Assembly (NCBI RefSeq): GCF_016735115.1
Contig: NZ_JAERQJ010000001.1
Coordinates: 1,027,501 to 1,091,500, forward strand
Direction: 5' to 3'
Length of the DNA: 64,000 nucleotides
From: Aquimarina mytili
GTDB taxonomy: Bacteria > Bacteroidota > Bacteroidia > Flavobacteriales > Flavobacteriaceae
The notes below the pieces were generated by a model. The model was not told the origin of the DNA. It searched no databases and saw only the letters and a program-made list of their open reading frames with translations. Positions 25,713 to 32,746 of the stretch are shown here, one piece after another; the first letter of the stretch is position 1, and each line of letters begins with the position of its first letter. The translations under genes and the position numbers were made by a program.

Positions 25713-26148
25713 AATAGTTTTCTTTATCCTTTTTTTAATATTTACCAAATTCAGTCTATGTTCTCAAGACAAATTGACATGGAATGATTTTGCAGATGTA
25801 AAATTTTATAATGTTTATAGTCCTAAATATGATGATATCTTTTTAAAACCTAGATTTGGGCCTATTATAAAATCATATCAAGGCGATCGGATTCGTGTTA
25901 AAGGTTATTTTTTAGATTTTTCTATTGATGAGGATGAGTTTTTTTTACTGTCTAAAAACCCAAGATCTTCCTGCTTTTTTTGTGGAGGAGCGGGACCAGA
26001 AAGTGTTGTCGAAGTTGTCTTTAGGCAAAAACCAAAGTTTAAAATGGATCAGATTGTTGAGGTTACAGGTGTTCTGGAGCTTAACGCAGATGATGTAGAT
26101 CATTGTAATTATATTATAAAAGATGCCATAGGTAAATTAGTACAATAA
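25705..26148 (+). CDS. Secreted DUF3299-like protein of the ABC operon
   Basis: A 147-residue exported protein with signal peptide ILFLIFTKFSLCSQ. The body resembles DUF3299: IRVKGYFLDFSIDEDEFFLLS, then a Cys-containing loop SCFFCGGAGPESVVEV, and KFKMDQIVEVTGVLEL, suggesting an OB-like barrel. The two loop cysteines could bind metal. Such a protein travels with a MacB-like ATPase and permease in zinc-linked operons of other Gram-negatives, which supports the zinc reading. It overlaps the permease by 8 bp. Confidence 0.72.
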   Translation: MHKIVFFILFLIFTKFSLCSQDKLTWNDFADVKFYNVYSPKYDDIFLKPRFGPIIKSYQGDRIRVKGYFLDFSIDEDEFFLLSKNPRSSCFFCGGAGPESVVEVVFRQKPKFKMDQIVEVTGVLELNADDVDHCNYIIKDAIGKLVQ

Positions 26149-26266
26149 AATGCATTAATATTGTTCTCTAATGCATAGAGTGGAAATAATTTTTTTACTT
26201 TGAAGCAAGACATTCGATCAAACTATTTTTGTATCCGGCACATATCTAACAAATTATAATGGCTTT

Positions 26267-27031
26267 ATGAAAAACACAATTTATATAAGTTTCTTTTTAC
26301 CTATTTTTCTAATACTTTCTTCATCCTGCAAGAGAAATAAGCATCTTGTAAAGGTTGAGAGTTCAAGAATCGAAATAAATGACAGTATTTCTTATGATCC
26401 AGATATAGAGAGTTTTATAAAGCCGTATAGAGAAAATGTACAGAAGAATCTTGATAGTGTATTAGCATATTCGCCAGAAACATATTCCAAAGGAGACGGA
26501 AGATTAAATACGGCTATCGGTAATTTAATGGCTGATATTGTTTTAGAACAAGCCAATCCAGTTTTTAAATCAAGAATAGGAAATGCAATTAGTATGGTGC
26601 TATTGAACTATGGAGGCATTCGTGCACCCATTCCGAAAGGTAATATTACCACACGTACCGCTTATCAGGTTATGCCATTTGAAAATAGTATTGTTGTAGT
26701 AGAAATGAAAGGTATACATATCAAAAAACTAATAGAGTATTTACAGAAATCTCAAAAAGCACATCCTATTTCAGGGCTTAAACTAACTGTTGATACCAAT
26801 TTTGATGTAGTCAAAGCCTTGATCAATGATAAAGAAATTAAGGATGAGGAGATCTATTTTGTAGGGACTAATGATTATTTGTACCATGGTGGTAACGAGA
26901 TGTATTTTTTTGAACATGGAGAAAAATCCTATATATTAAATTACAAAATTCGAAATGCTATGGTTGATTATTTTAAAAAAGTTGATACAATTAGGCCAGT
27001 AATAGATGATCGATTTGTGCAAATTAACTAA
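26267..27031 (+). CDS. 5'-nucleotidase C-terminal domain lipoprotein
   Basis: A 254-residue lipoprotein: signal peptide with lipobox LILSSSC, then a 5'-nucleotidase C-terminal (substrate-binding) domain. Motifs are DGRLNTAIGNLMADIVL, VLLNYGGIRAPIPKGNIT, VMPFENSIVVVEMKG and YFVGTNDYLYHGGNEM. It lacks the metallophosphatase half, which is encoded by the next gene. Together they would make a periplasmic nucleotidase that releases phosphate and nucleosides from nucleotides. The two genes are 12 bp apart. Confidence 0.9.
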   Translation: MKNTIYISFFLPIFLILSSSCKRNKHLVKVESSRIEINDSISYDPDIESFIKPYRENVQKNLDSVLAYSPETYSKGDGRLNTAIGNLMADIVLEQANPVFKSRIGNAISMVLLNYGGIRAPIPKGNITTRTAYQVMPFENSIVVVEMKGIHIKKLIEYLQKSQKAHPISGLKLTVDTNFDVVKALINDKEIKDEEIYFVGTNDYLYHGGNEMYFFEHGEKSYILNYKIRNAMVDYFKKVDTIRPVIDDRFVQIN

Positions 27032-27043
27032 ACAAACTTTGAA

Positions 27044-27958
27044 ATGAAACGAAGAGAATTTGTAAGGCAAACAGTAGCGACAGGGGCTTTGGTTACTTTA
27101 GGAGGAGTAGGTTTATCTTCCTTTTCCGAAAGTAATGCAAAAAAAATAACAATTTTACATACCAACGATGTCCATAGCCATATAGATCCTTTTGGCCCGG
27201 AAGATGGTAGAAATTCAAACAAGGGAGGTGTGGCAAGAAGAGCTGCAGTCATTGAAAAAATAAGACAAGAAAACCCAAATACATTATTACTTGATGCAGG
27301 AGATATTTTTCAAGGAACTCCCTATTTTAATTTTTATGGAGGCGAATTGGAATTCAAGCTTATGAGTATGCTCAAATACGATGTTGCAACTATTGGCAAT
27401 CATGATTTTGATAATGGTATTGAAGGGCTAGTGGCGCAACTTCCTCATGCCAAATTTAAATTTGTTTCTGCCAATTATGATTTTACTAATACGGTTATGG
27501 ATACCTTCACAAAACCTTATGAAGTATTGATTAGAGATGGTATTAGGATTGGTGTATTTGGTTTGGGGATAGAATTGGAAGGACTTGTAATGAAAGATTT
27601 ATATAAGGAAACCAAATATCTTAATCCAATAGAGATTGCTCAAGATATGAGCAGAATATTAAAAACAGAAGAAAAGTGTGATTTGGTTATATGCTTGTCA
27701 CATTTAGGATATAACTACAAAAAGGAACCTAATAAAGTTAGTGATCTTAGTCTTGCCAAAGCTACCGAAAACATAGATCTAATCATTGGTGGGCATACAC
27801 ATACTTTTCTTGAAAAACCAACTATTGTAAAAAATAGCAAAGGCAAAAATGTACTCGTGAATCAGGTTGGATGTTATGGTTTGTATTTAGGAAGAATAGA
27901 TTTTTATTTTGATAGCCAAAAAGCTACAACTGTTTATGGGAGTTCTATTGTAATTTAA
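27044..27958 (+). CDS. 5'-nucleotidase metallophosphatase domain protein (Tat-type signal)
   Basis: The 304-residue catalytic half of a 5'-nucleotidase. The N-terminus MKRREFVRQTVATGALVTLG looks like a Tat signal. The calcineurin-like metal ligands are visible in ILHTNDVHSH, LLLDAGDIFQGTPY, TIGNHDFDNG, VICLSHLGYN and IGGHTHTFL. Export in folded, metallated form by Tat fits a di-metal enzyme. It lacks the C-terminal domain supplied by the preceding gene. Confidence 0.92.
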   Translation: MKRREFVRQTVATGALVTLGGVGLSSFSESNAKKITILHTNDVHSHIDPFGPEDGRNSNKGGVARRAAVIEKIRQENPNTLLLDAGDIFQGTPYFNFYGGELEFKLMSMLKYDVATIGNHDFDNGIEGLVAQLPHAKFKFVSANYDFTNTVMDTFTKPYEVLIRDGIRIGVFGLGIELEGLVMKDLYKETKYLNPIEIAQDMSRILKTEEKCDLVICLSHLGYNYKKEPNKVSDLSLAKATENIDLIIGGHTHTFLEKPTIVKNSKGKNVLVNQVGCYGLYLGRIDFYFDSQKATTVYGSSIVI

Positions 27959-28110
27959 ATTTCTCAAAATAGTATTCTATTGAATACTAGAATCAAATAA
28001 ATGGTCGATTATTTTTGTGTTTAGGATAAATAGACTACAACTAAACCTTGCCAAATACAGTCGCAAATCCTTTGTTTGGAAAAAAGAAGTTCCACTTTGA
28101 AGATATTTTT

Positions 28111-28147
28111 AGTTAATTTTAAGTTAATGTAAGTTAAAGTTTGTTAA
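28111..28147 (+). promoter_or_regulatory. Four phased GTTAA boxes (putative response-regulator site)
   Basis: GTTAA begins at 28112, 28123, 28133 and 28143, spacing 11, 10 and 10 bp, so all lie on one face of the helix. Direct repeats of this period are typical of OmpR/PhoB-family binding sites (Pho boxes). Which promoter it serves is unclear. Confidence 0.4.
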
Positions 28148-28239
28148 TTTTAAAAAAGCTGATTATGGTTAATTTCCTACAAATATGGTCTGAAGGATTT
28201 TTCCTATTAAATACTTTTCCAACCATTATTTTTACTAAA

Positions 28240-28252
28240 GCAACAATGTTGC
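28240..28252. promoter_or_regulatory. Second GCAAC-N3-GTTGC dyad
   Basis: GCAAC-AAT-GTTGC shares both half-sites and the 3-bp spacer with the dyad at 23797. It lies about 100 bp upstream of the subtilase -7 element and is not placed over an obvious core promoter, so its role is uncertain. Confidence 0.35.
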
Positions 28253-28349
28253 AATAATTATTTTTTTAACTCCGGGTTTTCATCTTAATTTTTGTAAATC
28301 AATAACTTAAGGTGCGGTTTTACCATAATGCGTTTTTGCCTTGAATTTA

Positions 28350-28357
28350 TACTTTTG
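28350..28357 (+). promoter_or_regulatory. -7 element of the subtilase gene
   Basis: TACTTTTG fits TAnnTTTG and lies 25 bp before the ATG at 28383. It supports the shorter start. Confidence 0.5.
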
Positions 28358-28382
28358 GGGACTAACACAAACTTTTACTCAA

Positions 28383-29651
28383 ATGAAAAATTTTAGCAAA
28401 CTTGCTCTGGGTACTTTACTCACAGCACTAGTAATTACTTCTTGTCAGAATGAAACTGTTTCTGATGGAGTAGTAGAATCAGTTGTTGAACCAACCAACG
28501 CCGAAGGAAAAATCATTCCTGGCCAGTACATTGTAGTCTTTAAAGATTCAAAGATATTACCCACTTCCAAAATTCTTTCTAAATCTTCGTTTACCAGTAG
28601 GGATGCAAAGGCAAAATCGGTTAGAGAGATTTCTGAAGTTTCTATCCAAAAGATGAATAGAATTTTATTGGATTATGATGTAGATCAATCTAAAGTCTTG
28701 AGCTACTATACAACAGCTATTTCTGGAATGGCTTTAAAATTGGGTAATGACGAACTTCAAGAATTATCAAAAGATCCTAATGTTACTTCTATAGAGTATG
28801 ACAGAGTAATAAAATTGCCGAAGTTTCAGGTAGAAGAAGTAATTCAAGCCGATGCTTCTTTAAGAATGGCACAACAAACACCTTGTGGTATTTCCAGAGC
28901 TGGAGGAGCAGCCGATGGTTCCGGAAGAAACCAATGGATATGGGTCATTGATAGCGGGATTGATTTAGATCATCCAGACCTTAATGTAGTTACAGACTCT
29001 AGATATGCAAGATCTTTTGTAGGAGGGTCTGCAAATGACTGTAATGGACATGGGACTCATGTTGCCGGGACAGCCGGAGCTGTCAATAATAGCGTTGGTG
29101 TTGTAGGTGTTTCTGCAGGAGCTAATGTTGTACCTGTAAGAGTTTTTGGTTGTAGTGGCGGAAGTAGTACTTCTACTATACTCAATGGGATTAATCATGT
29201 AGCTGCTAATGATATTGCAGGTGATGTAGCTAATTTGAGTTTAGGAGGATTCTTCGGGTCAGGTTGCTCTAATAATTCATCGTATCGTACAGCATTATTA
29301 AACCTAGCAAATGGAGGAACACGTATAGCGATTGCTGCTGGTAATAGCAGCGCTAATGCGGCTAGTTATCAACCTGCTTGTGTTAATGGTAATAACATAT
29401 ATACAGTAGCATCTATGACTTGTAATCAAGGATTTTCATCTTTTTCAAACTATAATATGAATCCGATTGACGTTATTGCTACAGGTAGTAGTGTTAGAAG
29501 TACATATTTAAATGGAGGGTATGCAACATTAAGTGGTACTTCTATGGCTTCGCCACATGTGGCTGGGATTATGCATGCAAGACAAAGTAGTCCTAGAACT
29601 TCAGGTTCTGTAAGCAACAGAGGAGAAAATTATCCTATCGCAGTAAGATAA
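28383..29651 (+). CDS. Subtilisin-like (S8) serine protease lipoprotein with I9 propeptide
   Basis: A 422-residue exported protease. A lipobox (VITSC) ends the signal peptide. An inhibitor-I9 propeptide follows (about 38-140, IPGQYIVVFKDSK to VTSIEYD). The catalytic triad is Asp190 (VIDSGIDLDHPDL), His223 (NGHGTHVAG) and Ser387 (GTSMASPHVAG). It resembles the proteinase K/aqualysin group. There is no type IX sorting domain. I chose ATG 28383 because the signal peptide starts there and a -7 element lies 25 bp upstream; an upstream TTG at 28341 is in frame but unlikely. Confidence 0.93.
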   Translation: MKNFSKLALGTLLTALVITSCQNETVSDGVVESVVEPTNAEGKIIPGQYIVVFKDSKILPTSKILSKSSFTSRDAKAKSVREISEVSIQKMNRILLDYDVDQSKVLSYYTTAISGMALKLGNDELQELSKDPNVTSIEYDRVIKLPKFQVEEVIQADASLRMAQQTPCGISRAGGAADGSGRNQWIWVIDSGIDLDHPDLNVVTDSRYARSFVGGSANDCNGHGTHVAGTAGAVNNSVGVVGVSAGANVVPVRVFGCSGGSSTSTILNGINHVAANDIAGDVANLSLGGFFGSGCSNNSSYRTALLNLANGGTRIAIAAGNSSANAASYQPACVNGNNIYTVASMTCNQGFSSFSNYNMNPIDVIATGSSVRSTYLNGGYATLSGTSMASPHVAGIMHARQSSPRTSGSVSNRGENYPIAVR

Positions 29652-29697
29652 AAAGATATAGATCATTTTAACTTACATTTTGGGATTGTGTAGTTAC

Positions 29698-29738
29698 GAA
29701 ACCACTTGTTGGAGAACAGGTGGTTTCTCTTATTTTTT
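29698..29738 (+). terminator. Hairpin terminator after the subtilase gene
   Basis: A 13-bp stem (29698-29710 with 29715-29727, one G-U pair), GGAG loop and a following T-rich tract. It slightly overlaps the 3' end of the convergent Fur-family gene. Confidence 0.75.
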
Positions 29739-30116
29739 GCACTTATTACAGATACCTATGACTAAAAATTGAGTTTCTTGTATAGTAAAACCCTCTAAAT
29801 TGGGGATATGTAAGGTATTGGGTTGGCAAGTCACTTCTTTGCATATCTGGCACTCAAAATGGATATGGTTATGAATTTTATGCGATACACCACAATTATC
29901 ACAAAGCGCATAATAAGCCTTCCCATTTTTGCCTGTTACAAAATGAACCTCTCCTTTTTCTGCAAAGCGATCCAGTATCCGGTAAATGGTAGTTTTATTA
30001 ACTTTTACTGGCATAGCAGCCATAATATCTTCTGCAGATAAGGTATGTTCTGATTTAGATAAGATTTCTTTGACAAGATTTTGTTTTTCTGTATTTCTCG
30101 TTTTTTTAATTTCCAT
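29730..30116 (-). CDS. Fur-family transcriptional repressor (Zur-like)
   Basis: A 128-residue metal-responsive repressor. The winged helix includes LSAEDIMAAMPVKVNKTTIYRILDRF, typical of Fur/Zur/PerR. The dimerisation domain has HNHIHFECQIC and three Cys pairs: Cys72/75, Cys89/92 and Cys123/126, plus Cys97. Such Cys pairs hold structural zinc and are common in Zur-type members. Its neighbours (MerC-like, folE, His-rich ABC permease) and the GCAAC dyad make it the best candidate for a zinc-sensing repressor. The metal specificity is inference; Fur or PerR cannot be excluded. Confidence 0.9.
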   Translation of the reverse strand: MEIKKTRNTEKQNLVKEILSKSEHTLSAEDIMAAMPVKVNKTTIYRILDRFAEKGEVHFVTGKNGKAYYALCDNCGVSHKIHNHIHFECQICKEVTCQPNTLHIPNLEGFTIQETQFLVIGICNKCKK

Positions 30117-30340
30117 GATGCAGCATTCGAACTCTTTAACATTATCTAAAGTAGTAATTTTTTTACCATTGCAAGTATTTTAAACAAAATTGAAAGAATT
30201 GATGTTTTTTAGAAAAACAGTCATACTCTAATCGATAGATTACTTAGAGATTTTATGATTTTGTTAATATTAGGAGAGAATAATTCTTTAAAATATTAGT
30301 TTTATATAAAATTGAATCATAAACACATTAACCAAAAATC

Positions 30341-30862
30341 ATGAAAACACTAAGTAAATTAACATTGATTGCAGGAGTTTTTTTCTTTGTTTCTTGTAAA
30401 CAAAATCCTGCTGAATCGCCAGAGCATAAAGCAATGGTAGAAAAGCATAAAGAAATGGAAACTTCTCATGAAGCAATGGCCAAAGAGCATAATGATATGA
30501 AAGATGATCATCAGCAAATGGTAGATGCTCATAAAGCTATTGAAAACGATTCTATTCATGAAGTAACTGAAAAGAATCATACTGTTCTATTGGCTAAACA
30601 TGGTGAACTTATTGAAGCTCACAAAGCATTAATAGAAAAGCATGCAGCACTAGAAACAAAACATGCTTCTGGCGAGATCACATTAGAAGAAATGACCTCA
30701 GAACATGAATCTATGAAAAGTGAGCATGAAAATATGGAAAAGGAACATCAGCAAATAGCAGAAGAGCATAAGCATATTACTGAAGAAGATCAAAAGATGA
30801 TGAAAGAGGATAAAGAGAAAGCGAAAGCGAAAGAAGCTGAAGGAGCGTCAGATCAAAAGTAA
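30341..30862 (+). CDS. His/Met-rich heptad-repeat lipoprotein
   Basis: A 173-residue lipoprotein: signal peptide, then lipobox VSC. Nearly all of the mature part is a charged helix with a seven-residue rhythm, such as EHKAMVEKHKEMETSHEAMA and HEAM-x-EHNDM, placing His and Met at regular heptad positions. It is probably a long coiled coil on the outer or inner membrane. The repeated His residues could bind zinc or copper, and the gene is next to the Fur-family repressor. The function is not established. Confidence 0.8.
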   Translation: MKTLSKLTLIAGVFFFVSCKQNPAESPEHKAMVEKHKEMETSHEAMAKEHNDMKDDHQQMVDAHKAIENDSIHEVTEKNHTVLLAKHGELIEAHKALIEKHAALETKHASGEITLEEMTSEHESMKSEHENMEKEHQQIAEEHKHITEEDQKMMKEDKEKAKAKEAEGASDQK

Positions 30863-30885
30863 ATAGTAATAGAAGTCATTATATA

Positions 30886-30925
30886 AAAATCAGTAAATAA
30901 AAATTAATTTTTATTTACTGATTTT
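30886..30925. terminator. Perfect 40-bp palindromic terminator
   Basis: A 20-bp arm (AAAATCAGTAAATAAAAATT) is repeated inverted without spacer, then a T-rich tract. It lies after the His/Met-rich lipoprotein and 120 bp from the convergent mnmE end. Confidence 0.8.
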
Positions 30926-31044
30926 TTATTTTATTAATTAAAAACTGATAAAAATATCATATTGATTTACTTTAAAAATAAGTTTATGAAAATCTAAATT
31001 AACTCCAGAAACAACCTTTTAAATAAATTTGAATTAAGGAAAAT

Positions 31045-32436
31045 TTACTTCCCGATACAGAAATTTGCAAAAATGTTTCCTAATAAATCATCACTAGATA
31101 TTTCTCCTGTGATCTCTCCAAAATGATATAATGCTTGTCTAATATCTATCGCCATTAAATCGCCTGAAAGGCCAGAATCTAATCCATATTGTACTTTTTG
31201 GATTTCTTCCAATGCTTTTAGTAAAGCATCATAATGACGTGTATTGGTTACTATAGTTTCGTTATTACGTAGAGCACCTGTATTTACAAATTCAAGAAGT
31301 TTGTTTTGTAATTCTTCGACCCCAGTGTTTTGTTTTGCAGAAAGTAAATGAATGTTCTCAATTTCAGAGGTTAAATTTGTTATTTGATGTGTATTGAGTT
31401 TATCCACTTTATTAGCTACAATGATCAAAGGTTTTTGTGGATACTTGTTTTTAATTTTACCTATTTCAGTTTTTAGCTCTTGTAAACTATCAACCGTTAA
31501 TAGCGAACTATCAACCAAATAGATTACTACTTGTGCTTGTTCAATTTTTTCAAAAGTTTTTTGAATACCAATACTTTCAACCACATCTTTTGTATCGCGT
31601 ATTCCTGCAGTATCAATAAACCGAAACCCTATGCCACCAATGTTGATCTCGTCTTCAATAGTGTCTCTGGTAGTACCTGCAATATCAGATACAATGGCTC
31701 TTTCTTCATTAAGTAATGCATTAAGTAAAGTGGATTTTCCAACATTAGGCTCGCCAACAATAGCTACAGGGATTCCATTTTTAATTACATTTCCAACAGC
31801 AAAAGAATCAATAAGACGTTTTAAAACATTTGTAATTCTAGAAATCAAATCTTTGAATTGAGAGCGATCTGCAAACTCAACATCTTCTTCAGCAAAATCA
31901 AGTTCCAGTTCAATAAGAGATGCAAAATTCAGTAATTCATCCCTTAATTTCTTAATTTCATTAGAAAAACCACCACGCATTTGTTGCATGGCGATCTGAT
32001 GAGAAGCCTCAGAATCTGAAGCAATCAAATCTGCAACCGCTTCAGCTTGCGAAAGGTCTAGCTTTCCGTTAATAAATGCACGCAAAGTAAACTCGCCTGC
32101 ATTGGCCATTCTACATCCTTTCCGAAGTAATAATTGAATAATTTCTTGTTGAATATATGTTGAACCATGACAAGAAATTTCGATAGTAGGTTCGCCTGTG
32201 TACGAGTTGGTTCCTTTAAAAATGGATATTAATACTTCATCTAATACCCGATCTCCATCAATAATATGTCCGAGATGTATTGTATGGCTTTTTTGTTTGC
32301 TTAATTCTTTGCCACTAACAGATCTAAAAAGAGGTGAACAAACTGCGATAGCATCTTTTCCTGAAACACGAATAACAGCGATTGCCCCAGCACCTGATGG
32401 TGTTGCTAGAGCTACTATAGTATCTTGTGAAATCAT
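31045..32436 (-). CDS. mnmE: tRNA uridine-5-carboxymethylaminomethyl modification GTPase MnmE
   Basis: This GTPase modifies the wobble uridine of several tRNAs together with MnmG and uses formyl-tetrahydrofolate. The N-terminal folate-binding domain (ALATPSGAGAIAVIRVSG) is followed by a helical domain and the G domain with GEPNVGKSTLLN, DTAGIRDT and NKVD. It ends with the diagnostic CIGK, whose Cys is the modification residue. I chose ATG 32436 (463 residues), preceded by AAGGA. The frame opens at a TTG at 32457, but that would add seven unneeded residues. Confidence 0.96.
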   Translation of the reverse strand: MISQDTIVALATPSGAGAIAVIRVSGKDAIAVCSPLFRSVSGKELSKQKSHTIHLGHIIDGDRVLDEVLISIFKGTNSYTGEPTIEISCHGSTYIQQEIIQLLLRKGCRMANAGEFTLRAFINGKLDLSQAEAVADLIASDSEASHQIAMQQMRGGFSNEIKKLRDELLNFASLIELELDFAEEDVEFADRSQFKDLISRITNVLKRLIDSFAVGNVIKNGIPVAIVGEPNVGKSTLLNALLNEERAIVSDIAGTTRDTIEDEINIGGIGFRFIDTAGIRDTKDVVESIGIQKTFEKIEQAQVVIYLVDSSLLTVDSLQELKTEIGKIKNKYPQKPLIIVANKVDKLNTHQITNLTSEIENIHLLSAKQNTGVEELQNKLLEFVNTGALRNNETIVTNTRHYDALLKALEEIQKVQYGLDSGLSGDLMAIDIRQALYHFGEITGEISSDDLLGNIFANFCIGK

Positions 32437-32746
32437 ATTTTCCTTACTAAATCGCAAAAATAGAGATTAATCTATTCACTTTAAGTACGCACTCTTAAAC
32501 TTTTTTTGAGCAGTTGTTTTTCTTTTGCTATCTTGTGCATGGAATGAAGTAAAAAATACTTCTTTAGTATCTACCCTTTCCCCATTTTTGGGAAATAGAA
32601 TTAAGAGAAAAATTAAGGTTCTGTGATTAAGCAAACTACTTAATAACAGATGAATTGGGAAACAGTTTTGTTGTAGTGATGATTACAACATTTTTTTATG
32701 TGCATTAAATTTAATGTCTAACCAATAATAATTAATTCTTATTCTT
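32437..32746. other. Intergenic region between mnmE and the secreted protease
   Basis: 310 bp, AT-rich. The only structure is a GTTGTA-N8-TACAAC hairpin (32670-32689) followed by a run of seven T, which looks like a weak terminator or attenuator upstream of the protease. No small gene is supported. Confidence 0.45.

Larger units (their letters stand above)
27959..28382. other. Long intergenic region with phased repeats and a second dyad
   Basis: This 424-bp AT-rich stretch holds no gene that I would call. It contains four GTTAA boxes (28112, 28123, 28133, 28143) with 10-11 bp phasing, the GCAAC dyad at 28240, and the protease promoter at 28350. A frame for the protease extends back to a TTG at 28341 but is not needed. 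Confidence 0.6.

Noticed and set aside
28341..28382. Upstream TTG start for the subtilase
   Set aside because: It would put residues before a clean lipoprotein signal peptide, and the -7 element at 28350 lies inside it.
32437..32457. TTG start for MnmE
   Set aside because: The ATG at 32436 has an AAGGA upstream and gives the usual family N-terminus.
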